A DNA stretch of 64,000 nucleotides, from positions 3,510,501-3,574,500 of the forward strand of contig NZ_JAHBAG010000001.1 of assembly GCF_020510445.1 (NCBI RefSeq), in the 5' to 3' direction. Source of the stretch: Hydrogenophaga taeniospiralis (GTDB lineage: Bacteria > Pseudomonadota > Gammaproteobacteria > Burkholderiales > Burkholderiaceae_C). Positions 8,515 to 15,631 of the stretch are shown here, piece after piece (the stretch's first letter is position 1; each line of letters begins with the position of its first letter). The position numbers and the translations under genes are program-made. Below the pieces are notes generated by a model that had not been told where the DNA came from, made no database searches, and was given only the letters and a program-made list of their open reading frames with translations.

Positions 8515-9615
8515 ATGGAACCCAAACTGAACCAAGAAGTGATGGCCACCGCTGCCGCGCACGACGGACCGATCGAAAGCGACGCCGTCATCGTTGGCGC
8601 GGGTCCGGTGGGCCTGTTCCAGGTGTTTGAACTGGGCCTGCTTGAAATCAAGGCGCATGTGATCGACTCGCTGGCCTACCCCGGTGGCCAGCCGGTGGAG
8701 CTGTACCCCGACAAGCCCATCTACGACATCCCGGCGGTCCCGGTCTGCACCGGCCAGGAACTGACCGATGCCCTGCTCAAGCAGATCGAGCCTTTTGGCG
8801 CGACCTTCCACTTGGGGCAGGAAGTCACCACGGTTCAGAAGCAGGAAGACGGCCGTTTCTTCGTTGAGACGTCCAAGGGAACGAAATTCCTGACCAAGAC
8901 CATCTTCATCGCCGCCGGTGTGGGCGCCTTCCAGCCCCGCACGCTCAAGGTCGACGGACTGGAACGTTTCGAAGGTTCGCAGCTTTTCTACCGCGTGAAG
9001 AACCCAGCCGACTTCGCCGGCAAAAACCTCGTCGTGGTCGGCGGTGGCGACTCGGCACTCGACTGGACGCTGAACTTCGTGGCCGAGGGCCCAAACAAAG
9101 CCGAGAGTGTGATCCTGATCCACCGCCGCGACGGTTTCAAGGCCGCCCCGGCCAATGTGGCCAAGATGAAAGAGCTGTGCGATGCCTATGAGATGCAGTT
9201 CATCGTGGGCCAGGTCACGGGCTACGAAGAGAAAGACGGCAAGCTCACCGGCGTCAAAGTGACCGGTGCCGATGGCGTGACCCGCGTGGTGCCACTGGAC
9301 ATGTTGCTGGTGTTCTTCGGTCTGAGCCCCAAACTCGGCCCGATTGCCGAATGGGGCCTGGAGATCGAGCGCAAACAGCTCGTGGTCGACACCGAGAAGT
9401 TTTCCACCAGCATCCCCGGCATCTTCGCCGTGGGCGACATCAATACCTACCCCGGCAAGAAGAAGCTCATCCTCTCGGGTTTTCACGAATGCGCACTGGC
9501 GGCCTTTGGCGCGGTGCCGTTCATCTTCCCCGAGAAGAAGGTCTTCCTGCAGTACACCACCACGAGCCCGAAACTCCACAAGGTGCTGGGCGTCGAATCG
9601 CCTGTGTTTGACTGA
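8515..9615 (+). CDS. ferredoxin--NADP(+) reductase, thioredoxin-reductase-like
   Basis: 366 residues with an N-terminal FAD-binding motif ([11 protein letters not shown]), the conserved LAYPGGQP loop, a central NAD(P)-binding motif ([12 protein letters not shown]) and the FAD contact near the C-terminus ([17 protein letters not shown]). It lacks the CxxC redox pair of thioredoxin reductase. That defines the type 2 ferredoxin/flavodoxin-NADP reductase family. It starts 3 bp after fdxA and is almost certainly cotranscribed with it. Cytoplasmic homodimer by family. Confidence 0.9.
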   Translation: MEPKLNQEVMATAAAHDGPIESDAVIVGAGPVGLFQVFELGLLEIKAHVIDSLAYPGGQPVELYPDKPIYDIPAVPVCTGQELTDALLKQIEPFGATFHLGQEVTTVQKQEDGRFFVETSKGTKFLTKTIFIAAGVGAFQPRTLKVDGLERFEGSQLFYRVKNPADFAGKNLVVVGGGDSALDWTLNFVAEGPNKAESVILIHRRDGFKAAPANVAKMKELCDAYEMQFIVGQVTGYEEKDGKLTGVKVTGADGVTRVVPLDMLLVFFGLSPKLGPIAEWGLEIERKQLVVDTEKFSTSIPGIFAVGDINTYPGKKKLILSGFHECALAAFGAVPFIFPEKKVFLQYTTTSPKLHKVLGVESPVFD

Positions 9616-9690
9616 GCCTCGCCATCGCTGGATGCGGCGACATTTTTTTGACAAAAATGCACCGCCCTCGGAAAACGGCAAAAATCACAC

Positions 9691-9696
9691 TATAAT
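9691..9696 (+). promoter_or_regulatory. -10 element of the tRNA-Asn promoter
   Basis: TATAAT at 9691-9696 stands 10 bp ahead of the mature tRNA 5' end, a normal distance. A perfect TTGACA at 9648-9653 is too far upstream (37 bp) to be its -35. At the correct spacing only a weak match near 9668 is seen. Confidence 0.6.
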
Positions 9697-9706
9697 TTGA
9701 GGCTGT

Positions 9707-9782
9707 TCCCTGATAGCTCAGTCGGTAGAGCGACGGACTGTTAATCCGCAGGTCCCTGGTTCGAGTCCAGGTCGGGGAGCCA
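9707..9782 (+). tRNA. tRNA-Asn (anticodon GUU)
   Basis: A complete cloverleaf with encoded CCA (9780-9782). The acceptor stem TCCCTGA pairs with the 3' segment TCGGGGA using one G-T pair. The anticodon GTT is at 9740-9742 in a CTGTTAA loop, and the T-loop reads GGTTCGAGTCC. The 3' 49 bases are duplicated at 50746-50794, so this gene is the attachment site of the prophage, and its 3' portion was restored by phage-borne sequence. Confidence 0.98.
9734..9782 (+). repeat. left attachment site core (attL), 49 bp
   Basis: From the anticodon stem through the CCA end of tRNA-Asn, 49 bases are identical to 50746-50794. Identity stops abruptly on both sides: A versus T before it, G versus A after it. 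A direct repeat of a tRNA 3' end flanking an integrase-bearing element is the standard signature of tyrosine-recombinase integration. Confidence 0.95.
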
Positions 9783-9800
9783 GAAATTCCGAACAGAATC

Positions 9801-9835
9801 AAGCACTTAGGCCAACCGGTCTAAGTGCTTTTTTC
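9801..9835 (+). terminator. rho-independent terminator after tRNA-Asn
   Basis: AAGCACTTAG (9801-9810) pairs perfectly with CTAAGTGCTT (9821-9830) and is followed by a T-run. It lies on the phage side of attL, so the integrated phage supplies a new terminator for the tRNA. The original terminator is displaced to 50804. Confidence 0.88.
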
Positions 9836-9862
9836 TTGCCTGTTGGAAGGTTTATTGGAAGC

Positions 9863-9877
9863 TTTCCAATATCCAGT
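9863..9877 (+). repeat. 15-bp repeat, candidate integrase arm site (left)
   Basis: TTTCCAATATCCAGT occurs here and again at 50611-50625, in the same orientation, at both prophage ends. In this copy it overlaps a 7-bp inverted repeat, ATTGGAA (9854-9860) with TTCCAAT (9864-9870). Placement 80-120 bp inside each att core fits integrase arm-type or excisionase sites; function is inferred. Confidence 0.5.
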
Positions 9878-9913
9878 GGTTCCCTGCGTTGGAAATGCGG
9901 CCATGCAGGCAGA

Positions 9914-10243
9914 ATGCCAGCCATGCACTACCGCGTAGAGATCCAGCGCCAGGCCGGCCGCAAGCTGGCCGAGCCCATCGTGGTGCACGGCCAGCTTGCC
10001 AGCTACGTGCGAGCGTTCGGTCAGCGATCCGTGGTGATGCTGCAGCTCACCGACACCGGGTCGGTGCACAACCACCCCTCTCTTTACAACCCCATGCTGA
10101 CCAAAGCCACGCACGAGGGCCTGCAGTTTTCGGGGATTGAGCACACGGGTGACGGCGCCTGGGTGGCTCAGTCATGGTGGTGTGCGTTCAGCACGGCCGA
10201 GGCCGCCACTGCGGCGCACGGGTCGGACCGGCCGGCTCGATGA
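9914..10243 (+). CDS. small phage-end protein of unknown function
   Basis: About 109 residues from the ATG at 9914 (or 106 from 9923). It reads as a compact soluble protein (YRVEIQRQAGRKLAEPIVVHG...), with no membrane segment or known motif recognised. It is the only rightward gene at the left prophage end, between the tRNA terminator and the end of the leftward late operon, and is convergent with that operon. Isolated genes in this position are often lysogen-expressed cargo, but no function is evident. Confidence 0.55.
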   Translation: MPAMHYRVEIQRQAGRKLAEPIVVHGQLASYVRAFGQRSVVMLQLTDTGSVHNHPSLYNPMLTKATHEGLQFSGIEHTGDGAWVAQSWWCAFSTAEAATAAHGSDRPAR

Positions 10244-10252
10244 ACCAAAACA

Positions 10253-10288
10253 CAAAAAAGCCCGCCGACCCCGAGGGGCCGGCGGGCT
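10253..10288 (-). terminator. terminator of the leftward late operon
   Basis: On the minus strand AGCCCGCCG (10280-10288) pairs with CGGCGGGCT (10259-10267), with a further CCCC/GGGG inner stem, followed by six T residues. It lies just past the lipoprotein gene and is the natural end point of the phage late transcript. Confidence 0.88.
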
Positions 10289-10343
10289 GGAACCTGGCAT
10301 CCGCGATGAGCCAGGGGAGACAACTGCGAGGCGGATCTGTGGT

Positions 10344-10991
10344 CTATTCGGTCGCGACGGGCTCGGTGGGTGCCGCAGCGGCCGGCAAGGTGGCGGGTTT
10401 GTAGGTCTCGATGGCCTGGCCTGCCAGGTCTTGTGATCCGGTCAAGGCGTTGTTCATGATGCCCAGCTCAGTCTGGCGAATCTCGCCGCTGGTGGTGATG
10501 CGCAGGCGCTCCGTTTCGGAGCCTTCATCCAGCGACTTCCACGGCACCACGGCATCACGAAACCAGCCGCGCGCCTCTTGAGACACCGCCAGCCAGGTAG
10601 GCTTTTTCTGGGTCGGGGCAGCAATCGAAAGCTGCGGCGAGCCACCAGTTGCCGCCGGCGCGTACACCTTGAACCGCTTGGCGTGGATCACGATGGGCTG
10701 GCCGTCCATCGGCTCAATGTCCAGCAGCAGCTGGGGCCCGGCGCCGTCTTTGCCCGCGCCATGCACGGCCTTGACGGCGCCGTAGTAGTCGCGGTTGATG
10801 AGCACGTCGCGCGCGTCGCTGCTGGCCAGGCCGGCCGTGACGCCCTTGGCGGTGCTGGTGCTCTCGTCGGTCACAGTCTCGGCCACGCGGACGATGGGGT
10901 CGGCCAGGCCGCCAATGTCGAGACCGGCGCAGGCGGTGAGCGCCAGCGCCATGGCGCTGGCGGCGATGAGTCGGTACAGGGTGCGTTTCAT
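10344..10991 (-). CDS. phage-encoded lipoprotein
   Basis: 215 residues beginning with a type II signal peptide (MKRTLYRLIAASAMALALTA then CAG), with the lipobox cysteine near residue 21. The rest is a soluble domain of unknown fold with a variable Ala/Pro-rich tail. It is the last gene of the late operon, after the lysis genes. That position and the lipobox suggest a spanin-like, exclusion or envelope function, but no motif confirms any of these. Overlaps the upstream HNH gene by ATGA. Confidence 0.65.
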   Translation of the reverse strand: MKRTLYRLIAASAMALALTACAGLDIGGLADPIVRVAETVTDESTSTAKGVTAGLASSDARDVLINRDYYGAVKAVHGAGKDGAGPQLLLDIEPMDGQPIVIHAKRFKVYAPAATGGSPQLSIAAPTQKKPTWLAVSQEARGWFRDAVVPWKSLDEGSETERLRITTSGEIRQTELGIMNNALTGSQDLAGQAIETYKPATLPAAAAPTEPVATE

Positions 10992-11443
10992 GGTGCGTCT
11001 TTCGGTGGGGTTGCAGGGGTGGGTGTCAGGTCAGCAGCGGCACGCGGCCGGATCTCGAATGGCCTGGGCGGCACGGCGTTGATAGCGCGCTCGAAGCGGT
11101 CTTTGCAGATGACCGCGCAGCTCTTGAGCGCGTCGGGCAGCCACTGCAGGTTGCCGATTTCGTCGCAGCCGCCGGATGCGAGCGGGATCACGTGGTCGAT
11201 GGACCAGTTGGGGCACGCGGTGTCTGGCTTGTCGGTGGACGGGCAGGGGTGCACGGCCACGAAGTGGCGCAGAACGGCGCGGCTGCGCCTGATGGCGCCG
11301 CTGGCGGTGCGCGCGGGATCGCCGCAGTAGCGCGGGTCTGCCGGCGCGCCGGGCTCGCCTGGCGCGGGCAAGGCCGCGCTGGCGCAGAGGGTGGCCAGCG
11401 CGAGGGCGGCGGCCAGTGTGGCGTGGGCAAGGCGGCTGATCAC
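10988..11443 (-). CDS. exported HNH-type nuclease-like protein
   Basis: 151 residues from the GTG at 11443, chosen because it overlaps the previous stop (GTGA). It has an N-terminal signal peptide (LAAALALATLCASAALPAPG). The core DHVIPLASGG followed by D-E-GNLQWLP is an HNH endonuclease signature, with cysteines (CPSTDKPDTAC, CDEIGN, CAVICK) that could bridge or bind zinc. An exported HNH protein inside a lysis cassette is unusual. It may degrade DNA outside the cytoplasm or be a lysis-associated remnant; the role is not known. Confidence 0.65.
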   Translation of the reverse strand: MISRLAHATLAAALALATLCASAALPAPGEPGAPADPRYCGDPARTASGAIRRSRAVLRHFVAVHPCPSTDKPDTACPNWSIDHVIPLASGGCDEIGNLQWLPDALKSCAVICKDRFERAINAVPPRPFEIRPRAAADLTPTPATPPKDAP

Positions 11444-11973
11444 GGGGCCTCCAGCACAGGGTTTTCGGTCTTGCCGGCGAAGTACCGGCTGTAGAGCTGC
11501 ACGGCGGGCACCACCCACACCGGGCGCACCACGGCCAGGGCCTTGAGCGCGAGCCTGGGCACCAAGGGGTACCGGTTGGCGATGATTTTCATATCGTTCC
11601 GCAGCATGCGGCCGAGCAGTTTGTCGGCAGCGCGGCGGCCGGCGTCGTCGATCACGCCGAGTTGCCAGAGCTGGCAAATCGCGTCATGCCCCAGGGCCGG
11701 GCGAACGAACGCCTTGTCGTTGTAGGCCGGGCCGCTGGCGCCGTCCCACGCGTAGTGCCGGCGCACGATGAGCCGGCCGTCGATGGTCAGCCAAACGAAG
11801 TCATTCCCGCCAGGGCCGTTGACCGGGTAGATACCAGCCGAGGCGACCCACATCTCCCAGCCTTCCGTGAGCTGGTACCGGTAGCCGGCCTTGTAGTGCA
11901 CGACCTGCAGGCCGTCGAACTCGCCAGCACTCACGCCCGCCAGGGCCGCGCCCGCAGGCACCGGGCCGCTCAC
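11440..11973 (-). CDS. DUF1353 phage protein
   Basis: 177 residues from the GTG at 11973, which overlaps the amidase stop as GTGA. The central block LTIDGRLIVRRHYAWDGASGPAYNDKAF then LGHDAICQLWQLG matches DUF1353, a family common in phage lysis/tail-end regions and thought to be peptidase-like. The WDGASGP and H-D residues are the conserved core. A biochemical role is not established. Confidence 0.75.
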   Translation of the reverse strand: MSGPVPAGAALAGVSAGEFDGLQVVHYKAGYRYQLTEGWEMWVASAGIYPVNGPGGNDFVWLTIDGRLIVRRHYAWDGASGPAYNDKAFVRPALGHDAICQLWQLGVIDDAGRRAADKLLGRMLRNDMKIIANRYPLVPRLALKALAVVRPVWVVPAVQLYSRYFAGKTENPVLEAP

Positions 11974-12500
11974 GCCGCACCCCCGCCCGTGATCGCCTCG
12001 ACGATGGACGTGGCCACGCGCCACTTGCGCGCTTCGTATTTCGCCAGCTCTTCCGGGTTGCTGAGGAAAAAGCACTCCACCACCAGGCCGCCCAGGCGCA
12101 CGAAACCGAGGCGGCCGCGGGCGCTCTGGCGCTGGTCGATCCACCCGCCAGCGCCGCGCACCGGCGTCTCCAGCACGTGGGCGATCTTGCGGGCGATGGT
12201 GCGGGCCTGCTCCACCTGGGCGTGCAGGCTGACCACCTCCACACCGCGCGCGGCGCGGCTTTCTGAGGCGTTGCAGTGCAGCTCAATGGCAAGGTCTGCC
12301 CCCGGCACCAGCGTGAGCGCGTGCACCAGGGGCAGGTTGGTCAGCAGGCCGCCGTCGGTGCGCACGGCGTGGCCCAGGCCGCGCAGCTTGCCGGCAACGA
12401 TGTCGCGCAGCTCGGTGACGATGGCGGCTTCGGTGGTGCCGTCTGCGGCCACAGCGCCCGGGTCGCGCCCGCCGTGGCCGGCGGTGACTGTGAATTTCAT
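11970..12500 (-). CDS. N-acetylmuramoyl-L-alanine amidase (endolysin)
   Basis: 176 residues from the ATG giving MKFTVTAGHGG. The Amidase_3 zinc ligands and catalytic glutamate are visible as TAGHGGRDPGA (first His), the E in AIVTELRD, ELHCNAS (second His) and VECFFLSNPEE (catalytic Glu). This enzyme cuts the amide bond between muramic acid and the peptide and releases virions with the help of the holins encoded just upstream. No signal peptide, so holin-dependent export is expected. Confidence 0.85.
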   Translation of the reverse strand: MKFTVTAGHGGRDPGAVAADGTTEAAIVTELRDIVAGKLRGLGHAVRTDGGLLTNLPLVHALTLVPGADLAIELHCNASESRAARGVEVVSLHAQVEQARTIARKIAHVLETPVRGAGGWIDQRQSARGRLGFVRLGGLVVECFFLSNPEELAKYEARKWRVATSIVEAITGGGAA

Positions 12501-12507
12501 GGGGTGG

Positions 12508-12834
12508 TCATCCTTCCTTGACGCGGGTGCGAACGATGAGCGTGGCGAAGCCGGAGAGCACCAGCACCTCGGCCAACGTGGGCCGCTCCAGGCGGGCGAG
12601 CATGCCCACGGCATCGCCAGCGGGCAGGCCCAGGGCCAGCAGCACGGGCGCGGCCAGTGAGCCAGCGGCGCCCAGGGCCAGCAGCAGCCAGGCTGCGGCC
12701 TTGAGCGCGTCCACCAGCCGCTCGCGCGGGCTCAGCCCACACGCCAGCGGCTGGGCGCGCTCCAGCTTGTTGAGCGCCTCGGCCAGCACGACCAGGGTCG
12801 AGAGCGCATGCACGATCTGCAGCGTGGTGCTCAT
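12508..12834 (-). CDS. holin-like small membrane protein
   Basis: 108 residues starting MSTTLQIVHALSTLVV at 12834, overlapping the upstream gene by ATGA. At least two hydrophobic segments (AAWLLLALGAAGSLAAPVLLALG and a later LAEVLVLSGFATLIV) are separated by charged loops. Position directly ahead of the amidase supports a holin or antiholin role. No specific holin family is recognised. Confidence 0.65.
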   Translation of the reverse strand: MSTTLQIVHALSTLVVLAEALNKLERAQPLACGLSPRERLVDALKAAAWLLLALGAAGSLAAPVLLALGLPAGDAVGMLARLERPTLAEVLVLSGFATLIVRTRVKEG

Positions 12835-13241
12835 GGTGTTGGCCCTCCACTGGCGGGCGTTCCGCGCGGCTTCGGCAAGTACCTTTCCATCACGACGCGA
12901 AGCGCCCACTGGGCAAAGGCGCCGATGCTGAACGCTGCCGCCAGCAACAGCGCGTCGGGAAGATTTTTGATGACGAGCGCGGCAGGCGTGAGGTACCCAG
13001 CCGTGATGCTGCTGGCCAGACTGACCCAAAGGCGCCGTCCCGTTGTACGCACAAGGTGGCGCCAGGTGTCGCCGCTGGCGGGCACGGAGCCCAGCAGCAC
13101 AATGGCCACCAGCGCGCCCGCGAAGCCGGCCACCAGCACATCGGGCCGCAGGCCCAGGTTGATGCCGGCAATGGTGAGGGCGGCGATGGCGCCGGGGGCG
13201 GTGGCCAGCGTGGCCGCGGCGGGGGTGATGGGCTCGGGCAT
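12831..13241 (-). CDS. phage holin-like membrane protein
   Basis: 136 residues with three to four hydrophobic stretches (IAALTIAGINLGL, VAGFAGALVAIVLLG, ITAGYLTPAALVI, LLAAAFSIGAFAQWAL). The C-terminus is polar and proline-rich. It forms a pair with the next small membrane protein and the amidase, a typical lysis cassette. The membrane topology is plain; calling it the holin is inference from position. Confidence 0.68.
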   Translation of the reverse strand: MPEPITPAAATLATAPGAIAALTIAGINLGLRPDVLVAGFAGALVAIVLLGSVPASGDTWRHLVRTTGRRLWVSLASSITAGYLTPAALVIKNLPDALLLAAAFSIGAFAQWALRVVMERYLPKPRGTPASGGPTP

Positions 13242-13244
13242 GGG

Positions 13245-14681
13245 CTACAGCTCGCACGACAGCGTGGCCTGGTAGCTGATGATGTAGCCGGCACTCGACG
13301 TGCCTGCTGCAGTCACCTGGAAATACGACGCCGTGGCCGACGCAGTGCGCGCACCGACCGCGCCAGCTGACGAATCCGTCACCGATCCCACCGACGGCGT
13401 TGCCGCCATGGGCGGCATGAGCGGGACACCGATGCCCGTCGACGCTCCGCTGGCGGTCACGCCGGCCACAAAGAGTTTCTCTCCAACACGTACCCACTCC
13501 CGCACCTTGGCCCTTGTGACAGCCTGATCCTCATACGCGTACGCCTTTGCAGTCAGGCCGCGGTACAGCCGCACGCCCGTCACCTCGATGTAATTACCGA
13601 TAGTGTCCAGCACGTTGACCTGGCTGGATGTAGAGAGAAAGCTTCCGGCCTGCCACGACCCGGCCGTGGTCTGACGCGTTGTGCCGTTGGCCAGCGTGAA
13701 CGACACCGACAGACCAACGCCGTCCTGAAAATTCCACCCAGAACCGAAGGAAGACCCCGATGGAACGGGCGCCGGAACGGTGATCGAATAGAACGCCCAA
13801 ACGCCGCTGACGGCCACCGTGAATTCGGCTACATAGCTGAGCAGGAACCCACCGTTCCGGAAAGCGACACAGTGCACACCGGCCTTGTTGCTGCGGTACC
13901 AGAATCCAATGGTGAAGCCGCGCAGATCGCTCACCAGGCTGCGCGCCCTGCGGCCGACGATGTTCTGGTAGATGAGCTGCACATCGCCTGCTGAAATGGT
14001 GGCATCCGCAGTTGTCACCTCGATGCGCATCGCATCGATAAATCCCCGCGAATCAATCTGCACGATGGGGTGGTCCCAGCTCTGCACCTGCGACACCGTG
14101 AGCGCTGCCGCATTGCTCTTGCCCACCTTCCAGAGGTCAATGGTGGGCTGACCGTCAACCACCGCTGCGAACGAAGCTCCACGGCTGACGCTGGTCATCT
14201 CGCCGTTGATGAGGTAGTTGTCGTTGTTCTGCGCGCCGGCCAGCTCGTCAATGGCGGCCTGCACCGTGCTCGCGGCCATGCCGGAGACGCCGTTGGAGTA
14301 GGCGTGCGAGGATGCGGACAGCAGGTCCATCCAGTCCGTGTTAGCGGTCGTCGGCTGGCTGGCCGTCACGTCAGCCAGGTTGACCAGTAGCAGCCAGAGC
14401 TTGCCGCCGTGGCTCACCACGGACCCCAGGGCCAGGGCGCCGGTGAGACCGGACCATGCGCCGACGAAATTTGCCGCAGCCAAAGCGGTGGTGGCGGCTT
14501 CCAGCGCGGCCGTGGCGTTGGCGTAGGCGCTGGTGCCCAGCAGCTGCATGCCAGGCGAGGCGTCCTCGCGCATCCAGCGGTGCATTTCGGCCATGCGGAC
14601 CGGCCAGGTGTCGAGGTCGCTCGGGTCTGGCAGCAGCTCCAGCGGGTCGGCGATGGCTACGGGAGCGATTGGGGTGGTCAT
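13245..14681 (-). CDS. tail fibre / tail-tip appendage protein
   Basis: 478 residues starting MTTPIAPVAIADPLELLPDP, translationally coupled (ATGA) to the upstream gene. The N-terminal part resembles virion-attachment regions of phage tail appendages. The middle has YLINGEMTSVSRG..., and the rest is a beta-rich, Ser/Thr/Gly-rich region with a carbohydrate-binding-like segment (FTIGFWYRSNKAG and EVTGVRLYRG). Last structural gene before lysis, as expected for a receptor-binding protein. It contains no copy of the DGR variable repeat. Confidence 0.7.
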   Translation of the reverse strand: MTTPIAPVAIADPLELLPDPSDLDTWPVRMAEMHRWMREDASPGMQLLGTSAYANATAALEAATTALAAANFVGAWSGLTGALALGSVVSHGGKLWLLLVNLADVTASQPTTANTDWMDLLSASSHAYSNGVSGMAASTVQAAIDELAGAQNNDNYLINGEMTSVSRGASFAAVVDGQPTIDLWKVGKSNAAALTVSQVQSWDHPIVQIDSRGFIDAMRIEVTTADATISAGDVQLIYQNIVGRRARSLVSDLRGFTIGFWYRSNKAGVHCVAFRNGGFLLSYVAEFTVAVSGVWAFYSITVPAPVPSGSSFGSGWNFQDGVGLSVSFTLANGTTRQTTAGSWQAGSFLSTSSQVNVLDTIGNYIEVTGVRLYRGLTAKAYAYEDQAVTRAKVREWVRVGEKLFVAGVTASGASTGIGVPLMPPMAATPSVGSVTDSSAGAVGARTASATASYFQVTAAGTSSAGYIISYQATLSCEL

Positions 14682-15631
14682 TTGAATCCTTTGAGTTCGA
14701 TGGATGTTCTGGAATCGTTCGGGGCAATGGCCTCCACCTCGGCGGTGAGCAGGCCGAAGCCGCGCAGGAAGTCGTAGCGCGCGTCGCGCGAGATGCGCAG
14801 GGCCACGGGCACGTCGGCCACGTTGTCCACCGCGCGCTTGATGGCGTTGGCTTCGGAGGTGTCCATGTAGGCCACGGCGCGAATGTCCGATGTGAATCCG
14901 CGGCGCAAGATCTTGACGTTCCCAAAGTCGTCTTCTTCCAGCTTTGAAAACGGGCGCTGGCGGGCGCTGGCGCCGTACTCTGCGCAGCCCAGAGCCTGGT
15001 AGCGGCCGAAGAGCGCAGCGGCCAAGCTGAGCGGCTGGCCGGCGGTGCCGGTGAGCGTGAGCGTGACTTGGGAGGCGTTGGCCGGCTGGATGCCATTGAC
15101 CTCGAATTGCTGCCGCACCTGGGGCAGGTCGAAGTAGTAGGTGATCCACGGGCTCTCGCCGCTGGGCCAATAGAGCAGCGAGTAGGTGCGGTCGAAGATG
15201 AGGTTTCCGCCCGGCGCGTCGAGCACCTCAACGCGCACGGAGACCACCCCTTCCAGGCCGAACAGCACCACGTCGGAAATGGAGCCCGGGCGCACGACGA
15301 TGGAGAGCGAGCCCGACGTCACCGTGGTGGCGGTGGACCGGTACCAGTCGGCCCAGGCCCAGCGGTTGGTGGGGCCGGCGTCAATCCAGCGCGTGGGCGC
15401 GGTGTGTGGCTGGGCTGCGTTCACGCCGCCGGCTGCGTTTTTGTAGACCCGGTGGGTGACTGAGCTGTAGGCGTAGGCGCCGATGGCGTAGTTCGTCGCC
15501 GGGTTGAACAGCACCTCGCCCACCGTGCCATCGGGCATGACGCGGGTGGTATCGGGCTCCGCCGCGCTGCACGACACGAGGTTCGCGTCGGTGATGGTGG
15601 CGCCGAGCAGAAAGGCCGTGTCTCCACTCAT
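14678..15631 (-). CDS. phage tail-tip protein (conserved, unknown role)
   Basis: 317 residues following the tape measure gene with ATGA overlap. Beta-rich sequence with no catalytic motif recognised (VRPGSISDVVLFGLEGVVSVRVEVLD then YSLLYWPSGESPWITYYFDLP). Location between tape measure and fibre gene indicates a distal tail or baseplate-like component of the siphovirus tail tip. Function is assigned by position only. Confidence 0.6.
   Translation of the reverse strand: MSGDTAFLLGATITDANLVSCSAAEPDTTRVMPDGTVGEVLFNPATNYAIGAYAYSSVTHRVYKNAAGGVNAAQPHTAPTRWIDAGPTNRWAWADWYRSTATTVTSGSLSIVVRPGSISDVVLFGLEGVVSVRVEVLDAPGGNLIFDRTYSLLYWPSGESPWITYYFDLPQVRQQFEVNGIQPANASQVTLTLTGTAGQPLSLAAALFGRYQALGCAEYGASARQRPFSKLEEDDFGNVKILRRGFTSDIRAVAYMDTSEANAIKRAVDNVADVPVALRISRDARYDFLRGFGLLTAEVEAIAPNDSRTSIELKGFK

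Noticed and set aside
9648..9653. Perfect TTGACA upstream of tRNA-Asn taken as its -35
   Set aside because: 37 bp from TATAAT, far outside the usable spacing.
13245..14681. Tail fibre gene as a fourth DGR target
   Set aside because: No TR-like segment or CEFRAVPVR-type ending found on either strand.
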